Assembly: GCA_019636285.1 (NCBI GenBank)
Contig: JAHBXV010000041.1
Location: 1 to 55,360, forward strand
Direction of reading: 5' to 3'
DNA from: Planctomycetaceae bacterium
GTDB taxonomy: Bacteria > Planctomycetota > Planctomycetia > Planctomycetales > Planctomycetaceae
DNA length: 55,360 bases
Shown here one piece after another: positions 17,807-27,278 of the stretch (the stretch's first letter is position 1; every line of letters starts with the position of its first letter). The notes below the pieces were generated by a model. It was not told the origin of the DNA. It saw only the letters and a list, made by a program, of their open reading frames with translations, and ran no database searches. The translations under genes and the position numbers were made by a program.

Positions 17807-18451
17807 TCAAGTGGGCTGATCGCCCCGTCCCGCGACGAGTGAGGGTTCTTTCCCAACCCAGAGCCGCGCGATATTCGCGCGGTGTCGGTAAATGACGAGG
17901 GCGGGAATCAAGAGGCTGAACGCGGCAAGGCTCCATGATGGACCCTGCCACGCCTCGGCCCCCAGCCAGATCGCCTGAAAGACGGCGAACACCACCGCGG
18001 CGAGAATCGACCCCAACGACACGATGCGGGTCGCCGCGAAGCAAATGGCGAAGGTCACGAAGGCCGCCAGCGTTCCCCACGGCGCCAGGCAGGCAATGAC
18101 CCCCAGTGCCGTCGCCACGCCTTTCCCGCCGCGGAATTTCAGCCACACCGGGAACATGTGTCCCAGAATCGCCCCAACGCCCGCCACGACTGGCAGGTGC
18201 GATTCGATCGAGACATCGGCGGTCATCAATCGCGGCAGGAGAAGAACGGGCACGGCTCCCTTGGCCGCATCGAGCAGCAGGACGACGGTTCCCCAAAATT
18301 TCCCCAGCACCCGGCTGGCATTCGTCGCTCCGATGTTGCCGCTTCCGAGCGTCCGCAGATCAACGCCGCGCAGCCCCTTCGCGAGTAGCCAACCAAACGG
18401 GATCGAGCCCACGACATACGAAAGACTCGCCACCAGCCAAAGCGCCGCCAT
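17807..18451 (-). CDS. plsY: Glycerol-3-phosphate acyltransferase PlsY
   Basis: PlsY transfers the acyl group from acyl-phosphate to glycerol-3-phosphate, the first step of phospholipid synthesis, at the inner membrane. The 214-residue product has the three family motifs: GSIPFGWLLAK at the N terminus, LGSGNIGATNASRVLG (about residues 36-51), and FRGGKGVATALG (about 107-118). About five hydrophobic segments are seen. Convergent with the BON gene (stop-to-stop gap 10 bp). Confidence 0.95.
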   Translation of the reverse strand: MAALWLVASLSYVVGSIPFGWLLAKGLRGVDLRTLGSGNIGATNASRVLGKFWGTVVLLLDAAKGAVPVLLLPRLMTADVSIESHLPVVAGVGAILGHMFPVWLKFRGGKGVATALGVIACLAPWGTLAAFVTFAICFAATRIVSLGSILAAVVFAVFQAIWLGAEAWQGPSWSLAAFSLLIPALVIYRHRANIARLWVGKEPSLVAGRGDQPT

Positions 18452-18891
18452 GAACAGTCCGGTTTCAAAGAGGGGACCAAGGATTCAATCAGTCGCGGGC
18501 ATTCTGCCGGAAACGAAGAAGAGCCGCCAGCGGCCAGCCGCGAGCAGCCAGCGAAGGCAGGGATCAGGAATCAGCCGTCAGGGATCAGCTATCAGTTTCG
18601 GGCTCTCCGCATTCCGCTCTCGGCTTTCCGCTGTCCACTTCCCACCAACCACACTCGCCCGCAATCTCCCCCTCCCCCCATTCCCGTGTCTCTCCAGCGG
18701 CCCAGCGGCCAGCCGTCAGGCACCAACCACCAACTACTAACCACCACCCACGGTTGTGCTTTGACCGCTGGCCGGTAATCTGACGCGTTCGGTTTGACCT
18801 CGTTTTGGTCACCGTGCTTTGGTCACCGTGTCCGTTGGTCGCAAGTGTTGTGGCCAGATCAGACACAGTCAGTCAGTCGGAGAGTGGCGAG
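18452..18891. repeat. Non-coding interval with low-complexity repeats
   Basis: About 440 bp between plsY and the ZIP gene. It holds AGCCAGCGAAGG-type and CATTCCGC-type tracts, and CCAACCACC units with ATCTCCCCCTCCCCCC (about 18660-18760). Their reverse complement resembles 5223-5305. The ZIP promoter must lie here, but no clear -35/-10 pair was recognised. Confidence 0.5.
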
Positions 18892-19977
18892 ATGATGTCG
18901 GGAGTTCTGGCCACGATTTCCGGTGATGGCTGGCTGATCGTCTATTGCGTGGCGGTTTTCGGATCTTCGCTGCTCGGCGGCTATCTCCCCTCGCTGATCC
19001 GCCTGACCCACACCCGCTTGCAGCTTCTTATCAGCCTGATTGGCGGGTTGATGATTGGCGTGGGCCTGCTGCATCAGCTTCCGCATGCGTTCGTGATCGC
19101 CGCCGACGCCGGTCGGGCCGCTCCGCTCGACTGGTGCGTCGGCTGGGTGCTCACGGGTCTCGTCGTCATGTTCTTCATGCTGCGGACGCTCCATTTTCAC
19201 CATCACGAACCATTCGATCCGTCGCCGCACGGCCCACCGGCCGATGCCACGTATCAACTCGGCCAGCTTCCCCCGGTCATCACGGGCGAAGTCCGTTCGA
19301 CGTGTGGACATGATCATGACCACGATCATGATCACGACCAGGGGCATGGGCACAGCCACGGGCATGGCGGCCACCATCATGAATTGCCCGCGTCGCGCGG
19401 GGCCTGGATCGGCATGGCGCTGGGGCTGTCTCTGCATTCGCTGCTGGACGGGCTCGCGCTTGGCTCGCACGTGGCCGCCGACCTCAGCCATGGGCACACG
19501 CGGTTCGTGGCCGTCGCGACGTTTCTGGGAATTTTCCTGCACAAGCCGCTCGATTCGCTGTCGATCATCTCGCTGATGACCGCTTCCGGCTGGTCGGCCC
19601 GCAGCCGCAATCTGGTGAACGCGGCGTATGCCCTCATGTGTCCCCTGGGCGCGGCGTTGTTCGTTCTGGGGGTGCGCAGCCTGTCGGGGGGAGCCGCGGA
19701 CTTGATCTCGGCGGCGTTGGCCTTCTCGGCGGGGATCTTCCTGTGCCTGGCGCTCAGTGATCTGCTTCCCGAGGTCGAGTTCCACTCGCACGACCGCATC
19801 AAGCTCTCGGCCGCGTTTTTGTGCGGCATTGTCCTCGCCTGGGGCATCGGGTTTCTGGAGCCCGAGCATGCCCATGAACACGGGGGGGCGAACGGCCACT
19901 CGCATTCACACGATGACCATTCCCATGATGGCCATTCACATGACGATCACAACCACACTCATCCATCTCATCCATAA
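18892..19977 (+). CDS. ZIP family divalent metal transporter, His-rich
   Basis: ZIP proteins move zinc, iron or manganese into the cytoplasm. The ATG at 18892 (GAGAGTGGCGAG just upstream) gives 361 residues; 18895 is an alternative ATG. About eight hydrophobic segments. The long loop between the early and late helices is very His-rich: HFHHHEPF, then CGHDHDHDHDHDQGHG and GHGGHHHE. The conserved helix has HSLLDGLALGSHV (about residues 180-192) and later FLHKPLDSLSI, the usual metal-site pattern with His in place of the paired motif. The tail is again His/Asp-rich. Convergent with the WD40 kinase (stop-to-stop gap 8 bp). Metal specificity cannot be told. Confidence 0.88.
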   Translation: MMSGVLATISGDGWLIVYCVAVFGSSLLGGYLPSLIRLTHTRLQLLISLIGGLMIGVGLLHQLPHAFVIAADAGRAAPLDWCVGWVLTGLVVMFFMLRTLHFHHHEPFDPSPHGPPADATYQLGQLPPVITGEVRSTCGHDHDHDHDHDQGHGHSHGHGGHHHELPASRGAWIGMALGLSLHSLLDGLALGSHVAADLSHGHTRFVAVATFLGIFLHKPLDSLSIISLMTASGWSARSRNLVNAAYALMCPLGAALFVLGVRSLSGGAADLISAALAFSAGIFLCLALSDLLPEVEFHSHDRIKLSAAFLCGIVLAWGIGFLEPEHAHEHGGANGHSHSHDDHSHDGHSHDDHNHTHPSHP

Positions 19978-19985
19978 AGCAGCAG

Positions 19986-22900
19986 TCAGTCCGCGGACGG
20001 CATGAGCTGGACGAGCACGACTCGGCTGTCCCCGCTCCCTGCCGACAGGCTGATGGCGAGGGTTGTTCCGTCAGGGCTCAGTGACAGATTGCTCACGCTC
20101 TCATCACCGCGATAGAGATCCATGAGCCGCTGTCCGCTGGCGACATTCCACAAGGCAACCGTTCCATCATCCGCGCTGGTGACCAGCCGCCGATCGTTGT
20201 CGACAAAGACCAGCCCGTTAATGTGCGCGTTGTGACTACCCAGGTCGATGATCCACTTTCCGGTCGTCGCGTCGAAAATCCGCGCGTGGCGGGCGACTCC
20301 CAGTGCCAGAAGCTGCCCATCGCTGGACAACGTCAGCCGTTGAATGTGGTTTTCCTGGGGGAGTCCCAGCACCTGGAATCCGGGCCGACCCACGGTCCCC
20401 GCTCGCAATTCGTGCAGATACGTCGTGATGATCCGCTCGCCGTGAATGGCCGTTTGCGAAACGTGCCAACCCGGTTCGCGGTCGCGGACTTCGCCCGTCG
20501 CGGTGTCGATGGCCAGCAATTCGAAGTCATCGCCCGTTCCGACAACCACGTAGGCCAGAGTTCCATCTTCCGAGCAGCCAATCGGGTCGATGGGCCAGTC
20601 ACGAGGATCGGTGTAAATCACGCGCGGCTGACTTTCTGGTCGTGCCACGAGGAGCACGCACTTCTTCGCCCCGGCGCGGCCGCCAACCAGCAGCTCGCCC
20701 GATCGCCCCAGCGGCCAGATCTCCTGGGGGGCGTGTCCCGACAGCTCAAGGGGCTCCCCGGATTCCAGATCGCCGCAAGGGCGGACTTCCACCGACCGGA
20801 GCCCGTTCAGGATCGCCAGCGAACCATTGGGCAGGAACATGCCGCACAGCAACATCGACGGACCGGGAACGTGGGCCACCTGCCTGACCAGCGGCTTCCA
20901 CTTCCAGAGGCGGCATGTTCCGTCGCCCGACACCGAAACGAGCGCCCCCTGTTTGCGGAGGATGCGCACGCAATAGCCTTTTGTCCGGTGCGCCTGCCAG
21001 CCCCCTTCCTGACCCAGGAACGAGCGATGGTTATCCACGATATCCAAAGAATCGACATGAATTCCCCCCGCTCCGTTAATGCTGGCCATCAGCCGGCCTT
21101 CCGGTTGAAAGTCGACGGCATGAATGGTTTCAACGGACGGATGTCGCTGCAGCAATTTCCCCGCGAGGAAGTCCCAGACAGTCACCGAATCGGTATGCGA
21201 CGAGCCGACAATCACGCCTCGCGAATCGTCGGTGAAAACCAGGGAACTGGCGGGGCCCCCATGGGGCAGGGTTTGAACACGCTCTCCACTCTCCAGATTC
21301 CAGACATGAACATTGCCATCGTCGGTCGCGGTTCCGACCCACCGTCCGTCGGGACTGATGGCGACAGCTTCGGACTCGCGTTCGGCCCCCAGGTATTCGC
21401 GAACCGGTTCACCCGTTTCAACCAGCCAGGCCCGTACCCGGAAATCGGTGCCGCCGCTGAGGAGCAGCTTTCCGTCGGGAGTGAAGTCCAGCCCAAACGC
21501 CTTTCTTTCATGGGCCTTAATGGCCCAGCATTCCCGGCCTGCTTTCCAGTCCCAAAGCTTCACGGTGCCATCGTCGCCCGAGGTGGCCAGCCATTTGTCG
21601 TCGGGCGAAAACCGCACGCAGTTCGTTTCGACTTGGCGGGTCGGGAAAGAACAGACAGGCTTCCACGTCGAAGTCTCGCGCACGCGAATGACGCCATCGA
21701 ACCCGCCCACCGCCATCACGTCTTCGTTCGACGAGAAGTCGAGCGTGTAAAGCGGGGATCGGACATCAACGATGATATCGGACGGCGGCGCGGCAATCCG
21801 CTTCAGGAACGACAACTCGAAACCACGAGTCGGCTCCCGGAATTCGAGTGATTCCAGCCGCTTGACGCGTTCCGCCGCATCGGTGTCGTCGCCGGCCCGC
21901 CAAGCCTCGCTGGCCAGTCGAATTTCCGAGGCATACAGGAAATCGCGAGCCCGTTCCTCGCTGACGCGCGCCTGTCGCGACGACTCGCGCGACAGCGTCA
22001 GCGCGATTTCCAGTTGCTGGTTCAATCGCCGAACGTCGCTCAGATACTGCAATGTCCCGCCGAGAATGACCAGCGCCGCCGTCGTCACGGTCGCCAGCAG
22101 CGAGGCCAGGGCGGGATGCCGCAACGTCCAGCGCCCCAGACGCTGCGCCAGGCTCAGCGGTCGAGCCACGGTCGGCTCGCCCGCCAGAAATCGCCGCAGG
22201 TCGGCCGCCAGCTCATCGGCCGTCTCGTAACGCTGAAACTGGTTCTTCTCCAGGCACTTCAGGCAGATGGCTTCCAGGTCTCGCGGAACGCGGCGATTGA
22301 GACGTGAGGGCGGAATCGGAGGGGTCTTCAGAATTTCGACCAGCGTGCTGGCCTGGCCATCGGCCGAGTGCGGCATCTTGCCGGTCAGCATTTCGTACAG
22401 AATCACGCCCAGCGAATAGACGTCCGATCGCCGGCCGATCAGCGACTTGATCCCTTCGGCCTGCTCCGGCGACATATACAGGATGGTCCCCATCGCAGCG
22501 AGGCTCTGCGAATCCTTTCGTTGTTCGTCGATCAGTTCAGCCAATCCGAAGTCGGTCAACCGCGGTGTATACGCCAGGCCTTCCGCCCGATGCGCGTCGT
22601 CCAGCAGAATGTTTTCCGGCTTGAGATCGAGGTGGATCACTCTTCGGCTGTGGGCATGGCCAACCGCTTCGGCGACCAGCATCACGATGCGAACGACCGT
22701 TTCGATGGGCATTTGCCGATTCAGTCGACGCAATTCTTTCGCAAGAGTCGTTCCCGGACAGAACGCCGTCGTGATGTAAACCAGTCCATCGGCCTCGCCG
22801 ACTTCATGGACGGGAACGATTCCCGGGTGATGCAGAACGGCCATGGCCCGCGCTTCGCGCAGGAACCTCTGTCGCCACCGGGGATCGACCATCGCCGACG

Positions 22901-23282
22901 CGCGGGGAATCTTCAGGGCGACGTCGCGCTCGAGGTTCGGATCGAATGCCTGGTAGACAATGCCGAACCCGCCAGTCCCCAGTTCCTTGACGATCGAGAA
23001 TCGGGCAAACCGATCCTTGAGAACGGGAGACACATTAACCACGAAATCGTGGTCGTCTTCCTTCAGCGGCGTCTCGTCATCAAGCCGCCTTGTCTCGTCG
23101 GCCTTCCGAAATCGAACCGATGGAGCGGGCCCCTCGTGAACCGCTGTCAACTCCTCGAGACGTTCCTGGCAAACCTTGCACCGTGAGAGATGGCTGCGCG
23201 CTTCTTCGACGTCCGGAATCTCCTCGGTCGGAGCCGCCATTCTTCGTAACACGTCTTCCGGCAAACAATTTGACGAGGACAT
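19986..23282 (-). CDS. Membrane-bound Ser/Thr protein kinase with ZAS-like zinc motif and WD40 repeats
   Basis: The ATG at 23282 gives 1098 residues. The N terminus has H31-L-S-R-C35-K-V-C38, the H-x3-C-x2-C spacing of anti-sigma (ZAS) zinc-binding domains. A Hanks kinase domain follows: Gly-rich loop LGTGGFGIVY at 101-110, Lys124 in VALK, catalytic loop HLDLKPEN at 217-224 (the usual HRD Arg is Leu), DFGLAE, and MSPEQAEG in the activation segment. A transmembrane segment lies around residues 387-415. From about residue 500 to the end come many WD40-like blades (for example VRFSPDDKWLATSGDDGTVKLWD). Kinase-WD40 fusions are common in planctomycetes; role and substrates unknown. The region before the start holds no further gene. 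Confidence 0.93.
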   Translation of the reverse strand: MSSSNCLPEDVLRRMAAPTEEIPDVEEARSHLSRCKVCQERLEELTAVHEGPAPSVRFRKADETRRLDDETPLKEDDHDFVVNVSPVLKDRFARFSIVKELGTGGFGIVYQAFDPNLERDVALKIPRASAMVDPRWRQRFLREARAMAVLHHPGIVPVHEVGEADGLVYITTAFCPGTTLAKELRRLNRQMPIETVVRIVMLVAEAVGHAHSRRVIHLDLKPENILLDDAHRAEGLAYTPRLTDFGLAELIDEQRKDSQSLAAMGTILYMSPEQAEGIKSLIGRRSDVYSLGVILYEMLTGKMPHSADGQASTLVEILKTPPIPPSRLNRRVPRDLEAICLKCLEKNQFQRYETADELAADLRRFLAGEPTVARPLSLAQRLGRWTLRHPALASLLATVTTAALVILGGTLQYLSDVRRLNQQLEIALTLSRESSRQARVSEERARDFLYASEIRLASEAWRAGDDTDAAERVKRLESLEFREPTRGFELSFLKRIAAPPSDIIVDVRSPLYTLDFSSNEDVMAVGGFDGVIRVRETSTWKPVCSFPTRQVETNCVRFSPDDKWLATSGDDGTVKLWDWKAGRECWAIKAHERKAFGLDFTPDGKLLLSGGTDFRVRAWLVETGEPVREYLGAERESEAVAISPDGRWVGTATDDGNVHVWNLESGERVQTLPHGGPASSLVFTDDSRGVIVGSSHTDSVTVWDFLAGKLLQRHPSVETIHAVDFQPEGRLMASINGAGGIHVDSLDIVDNHRSFLGQEGGWQAHRTKGYCVRILRKQGALVSVSGDGTCRLWKWKPLVRQVAHVPGPSMLLCGMFLPNGSLAILNGLRSVEVRPCGDLESGEPLELSGHAPQEIWPLGRSGELLVGGRAGAKKCVLLVARPESQPRVIYTDPRDWPIDPIGCSEDGTLAYVVVGTGDDFELLAIDTATGEVRDREPGWHVSQTAIHGERIITTYLHELRAGTVGRPGFQVLGLPQENHIQRLTLSSDGQLLALGVARHARIFDATTGKWIIDLGSHNAHINGLVFVDNDRRLVTSADDGTVALWNVASGQRLMDLYRGDESVSNLSLSPDGTTLAISLSAGSGDSRVVLVQLMPSAD

Positions 23283-23572
23283 TTCGCGGCCCGAACCGAC
23301 AGGCAAGCATCCTCCACGGTCATGGCAGTGGGGGAATTGGTCATTCAGGGTGGCCCGCAACACGATCCTGTTAGCGCATCAGGATTACGACCATGGGATA
23401 GCGAATGTTCGCGGAGTTTTTCAGGAAACGACAGGACGACCACGCTGGATCATGAAACACAGCGGACATTTTTTATTCGTTCACCTCGCCAGCAGACGCC
23501 GAGTCGACTCGCAAGGAAATCTGTACCGTTGTGTTTTCCAGCCCGGTCCTAGTGGATCCCCAAAAGCAGAGG

Positions 23573-23674
23573 CTCTCATGGAGTCATGAAGCCACGGAGA
23601 AATGCGAAAGAAGTGCTGTGAGTGGACGACAAGTGCACTGCTGGCTTTCTTCGTGCCCTGGCGGCTTCGTGAGA
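23573..23674. repeat. Repeat family D copy
   Basis: GAAGCCACGGAGAAA (about 23588-23602) and TTCTTCGTGCCCTGGCGGCTTCGTGAG (about 23647-23673, end trimmed) form imperfect inverted arms. A second copy is at 41126-41229. It lies in the 435-bp gap between the kinase start and the lnt stop; nothing else was seen there. Confidence 0.7.
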
Positions 23675-23717
23675 ATCAAAAGGTTCGAGCCCGGCCAAGC
23701 AAAATGATCGCGGGGAG

Positions 23718-25574
23718 TCAGCCACCCGCTGGCGTCCGATGACGTGGCAGAAACCGGCTGCACGCGAGCAGCACGGTCAGCACCAGGCAAGATGCCGCGA
23801 ACCAGTCGCCCCAGCGCACGTACAGGCTCCGGCGAGAGTCGAGCGGCACGGTCTGAATCACGGCCGCGTTGAGCTGCTTTTTCCATCGCCCCGTTCGCGG
23901 GTCGCGCCAGGACGTGGCGTTTCCGGTCGCACCGTCCAGAAACACCTCGGGCTCGCGAATGGCCCCGTCGCCATCGATCACCGCGCTGATTCCCGTGTTC
24001 ACCGCGCGAACAACCGGCACGCGACACTCCACCGCTCGAAACGCCGCCGTGATGAGATGCTGGTCCAGCTCGCTCGAGCCGTGAAACCAGCCGTCGTTCG
24101 TCAGGTTCACCAGCACGTCGATTTCGTCGCCCCGTTCGTGATTCGTCCCGGCCGCCATCACGCCGCGAACCAGGTGCGGGACCGTATCTTCAAAGCAGAT
24201 GACCGGCGCCATCCGCCATCCGCCGTATTCAAAAACCGTCGCTCCCTCGCCGGCGGTTAATCCCCAACCCGGCGGATACGGCGTGAAGGCTTGCAGCCAC
24301 GGCAACGTCTTCGCGAAGGGGAGGTACTCGCCAAACGGAACAAGGTGAGACTTGTCGTAACGGCCGACAAGGCCCACGTCGGGACGGATAAACGCGGCCG
24401 AGTTGTGATGGCGGATGCCCGTTTTTTCGCCCGGTGCAATCGCCTCCAGGCCGATCATCATCGCAGCGCCGGCCATTTGCGATTCGGTGGCAAGCGCCTT
24501 GGTCACTTCCGGGTCGCGCCACAAATCGGGGGGAACCTGCGGGGCGATCCGTTTGAGATCGGCGAGCGTCAAATCCGGGGGAGTCGAAAACAGGGGCCAG
24601 GGGAACATCGTCTCGGGCCAGACGATCAGGTCGGGCTGCTCCCGCACGGCCATCCCGGTCAGTTTGCGGTGCGTCGTGAACACGGTTGCGTACTCTTCCG
24701 GCGGCCGCCGCAAAGAGGCGACGAAGTTCCCCTGAATGAGGGCCACGCGCGGCCCCGGCTGAAACTCGGCTTGGTGACGCCGGATGACGCCGTACGTCAG
24801 GACGCCTGCCACGCAGGCGATGCAGGCAACCGCTGTCGTCCAGCCGGCCGCGGGCTGATAGGCGATCGCCGACGTTTCCCCGTCACCACTGCGTGCGGGC
24901 CCCGTCAAACCGCAGCGCGCGAGCCAACTGGTGGGAATCAGCGATGCAATCGCGGCGTTCGCGAGGAGAACGACAAACGTGACGCCGTACGCTCCCGTGA
25001 TGTCGCTGATCTGAATCAGTTCGAGCCAGCGGTACTGCGAGTGGCCGATGAGGTACCAGGCGAACCCCGTCAACAGGTGAGCACGCAGATATTCCAGACC
25101 AGTCCAGATCACCGGTGCGGCGACGACGAGGGGGATCGACCAGCGATGGACGGCGACGCGCGACAGGCCCACGAACAGGGGCCAGTACGCAGCCAGATAG
25201 AACGCCAGGGCCAGCCAGGCGACGTACATCGTCGGGTCGCCCAGGCGCATCCATTGCAACGTCACGAGCTGATAGAGAGCCGAGACGACGTAAACGCCTG
25301 TTGCCACACCCCGAAGGGGGCCATAGGCCCGCACCAGGAGCAGGAGGGGAACCAACGCCACCCAGGCTGCCGGACTGAAGTCAACGGGCGTAAAGCTGAG
25401 AAACAGCAGCGTGCCCGTCACACCCGTCAGTCCCATGGCCAGCTTCCGGCAACGGGGGGCCTCGCTGGCGCGCTGGCCGGCACGGGCGCGGGCGATAATC
25501 TCCTCGACGCTCCGATCGTCGCGTCGTGGCATGTCGGCGGTGGTTCCATCCGTCACAAGAGTGCTCGCTGTCAT
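23718..25574 (-). CDS. lnt: Apolipoprotein N-acyltransferase
   Basis: Lnt adds the third acyl chain to the N-terminal Cys of lipoproteins at the inner membrane. The ATG at 25574 (AGGAC six bases before it) gives 618 residues; an ATG at 25601 is an alternative. A soluble N terminus of about 45 residues is followed by about six hydrophobic segments, including PAAWVALVPLLLL and the conserved LLTGFAWYLIGHSQY loop. The periplasmic nitrilase domain has the Glu (DLIVWPETMFPW), Lys (GRYDKSHLVPFGEYLPF) and Cys (MAPVICFEDT) of the E-K-C triad. Somewhat longer than the E. coli protein. A terminal hydrophobic segment closes the protein. Confidence 0.95.
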   Translation of the reverse strand: MTASTLVTDGTTADMPRRDDRSVEEIIARARAGQRASEAPRCRKLAMGLTGVTGTLLFLSFTPVDFSPAAWVALVPLLLLVRAYGPLRGVATGVYVVSALYQLVTLQWMRLGDPTMYVAWLALAFYLAAYWPLFVGLSRVAVHRWSIPLVVAAPVIWTGLEYLRAHLLTGFAWYLIGHSQYRWLELIQISDITGAYGVTFVVLLANAAIASLIPTSWLARCGLTGPARSGDGETSAIAYQPAAGWTTAVACIACVAGVLTYGVIRRHQAEFQPGPRVALIQGNFVASLRRPPEEYATVFTTHRKLTGMAVREQPDLIVWPETMFPWPLFSTPPDLTLADLKRIAPQVPPDLWRDPEVTKALATESQMAGAAMMIGLEAIAPGEKTGIRHHNSAAFIRPDVGLVGRYDKSHLVPFGEYLPFAKTLPWLQAFTPYPPGWGLTAGEGATVFEYGGWRMAPVICFEDTVPHLVRGVMAAGTNHERGDEIDVLVNLTNDGWFHGSSELDQHLITAAFRAVECRVPVVRAVNTGISAVIDGDGAIREPEVFLDGATGNATSWRDPRTGRWKKQLNAAVIQTVPLDSRRSLYVRWGDWFAASCLVLTVLLACSRFLPRHRTPAGG

Positions 25575-25634
25575 GGATCCGTCCTGGACAGAGACTTTCA
25601 TTTTCAACCGGCCGCGATTCTCAATCCTCGCCGC

Positions 25635-26846
25635 CTACCACGAATAAACCTGTACGACCGCTCCCGGATCGTACCGCCGTTCCCCGGCGGGAATGTGAAT
25701 CATCGCGTTCGCTTCCACGGTCGCACGCAAATCCGAGGAGCCTTGCCACGGCACCACCCGCGCGCGGTAGCCCTCGCTCGTCATCCGCAGGACCGCGGGA
25801 TGATAAACGGGGCGATCGCCGCGAGACCGATACTCGCATTCCAGCAGCGCGTCGACCGGTTGCGGCTGCGGCGGGCTCATGCCCATCAATTTGCGAAAGG
25901 CCGTGCGCACGAACAATTCAAAACAGACGAGCGTGCTGACCGGGTTTCCCGGCAGCCCGAACACATATCGGGGCCGTCCGTCTCGCGCCTTTTCCAGCAC
26001 GCCAAACCAGACGGGTTTGCCGGGCTTCATTTCCACCTTGTGGAAGACCTCCCGCACGCCAGCCGCTGACAAGGCCGCGGGTACAAGATCCAGCTTTCCG
26101 GCGGAAACCCCTCCGGTCAGCACCAGCACGTCGGCTTCGAGTCCCCGCTGAACCGCTGCGGCCAGGTCTTCCGGAACATCGCGGACAATGCCAAGCGGTT
26201 GGGGAACTCCTCCCGCCGCCCGGACCTGCGCGGTCAGAAGGGTTTCGTTGGTATTGCGAATCTGCCCCGGTCCGGGAGTCTCGCCCACGCTCACCAGTTC
26301 GTCGCCGGTGGCCAGAATGGCCACGCGCGGACGGCGGCGCACGGCAACCTCGATTTCTCCGAGTTCCGCCAAGGCCGCCAGTTGCGGTGGCGAAAGTCGC
26401 GTTCCTGTTTTAAGAACCTGCTCGCCAATCTTCATGACGGCGGCGCGGCGCATCAGATTCGTTCCGGCGACAATCCCCTCCGCAGTGATCTCAACCCGAT
26501 CCCCATCGCGGCGGGTCTCTTCGACTTTCACGACCGCGTCGGCCCCCGCGGGCAAGGGCGCTCCGGTCATGATCTGGATCGCTTCGCCACGCCCGACGTC
26601 ACGACTGGCAACCTGCCCCGCCATGATTTCGCCGACCACCTGCAAGCGGGCGCTTCCCGCAGCCAGATCGGCGCTTTGAACGGCGAAGCCGTCCATGAGG
26701 GCTTTGTCAAACGGCGGCGATTCGACTCGGCTGACAACATCGGCTGCGAGCGCGAGTCCATCCGCCTCCGCCAACGACACGAGCGATGCGTCGAACGGCT
26801 GGACGGTCCCGAGTATGCGATGGATGGCGGTTTCTACGTCAATCAT
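25635..26846 (-). CDS. moeA: Molybdopterin molybdenumtransferase
   Basis: MoeA inserts molybdate into adenylylated molybdopterin. The 403-residue product shows the family blocks: DGLALAADVVS and PPFDKALMDGFAVQSADL at the N terminus, IMTGAPLPAGADAVVKVEET, ILATGDELVSVGETPGPGQIRNTN with the catalytic-domain Asp/Glu, LTGGVSAGKLDLVPAAL, and FGLPGNPVSTLVCFELFV near the end. Starts at 26846. No other Mo-cofactor gene in the window, so it stands alone. Divergent from the RlmL-like gene across 432 bp. Confidence 0.95.
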   Translation of the reverse strand: MIDVETAIHRILGTVQPFDASLVSLAEADGLALAADVVSRVESPPFDKALMDGFAVQSADLAAGSARLQVVGEIMAGQVASRDVGRGEAIQIMTGAPLPAGADAVVKVEETRRDGDRVEITAEGIVAGTNLMRRAAVMKIGEQVLKTGTRLSPPQLAALAELGEIEVAVRRRPRVAILATGDELVSVGETPGPGQIRNTNETLLTAQVRAAGGVPQPLGIVRDVPEDLAAAVQRGLEADVLVLTGGVSAGKLDLVPAALSAAGVREVFHKVEMKPGKPVWFGVLEKARDGRPRYVFGLPGNPVSTLVCFELFVRTAFRKLMGMSPPQPQPVDALLECEYRSRGDRPVYHPAVLRMTSEGYRARVVPWQGSSDLRATVEANAMIHIPAGERRYDPGAVVQVYSW

Positions 26847-27278
26847 GGCTTTGCCTCTTCAGCGGCGGTTTATAGGGAATTGCGCAAAGTCAGCCAAGAC
26901 AACCTTTTGAGTGCACCTGTTCCCCGAGAAAGCAAGTCGCATTCCACATTCCCATGGGGGGACGCGCGAAATCCCGTGAACCACGGGAAATTCTAGGCAC
27001 CGGACGGTCGTCTGGGATCAAGCAGCGTCGATGCCTGCCAGGAGTTTCGCGCGATTTCCGCCAGAACGGTTCGCTTTCTCATCCGGGGAATTCCGCGATC
27101 CTTCCGGCGCTGATACAACGCAGGGAAGAAAATCAGGCTGGCGCAACGCCGTCGGCTGTTTGTCCGACGCCACCCGTTCGGTGGCCCAGCGACCCGGTGA
27201 AATTCCCCCGGAGATCGCGAGTTCTCCCGCGTGCCGCGGGAAGAACTCTTCGCCCGCCGCCAACAAAGATTTGCCGAA
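26847..27278. other. Divergent intergenic region, no gene seen
   Basis: 432 bp between moeA and the RlmL-like gene. Frames crossing it extend the neighbouring antisense shadows only. It must hold both promoters; the short CGTGAACCACGGG palindromic patch near 26975 is the only structure noticed. Confidence 0.5.
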
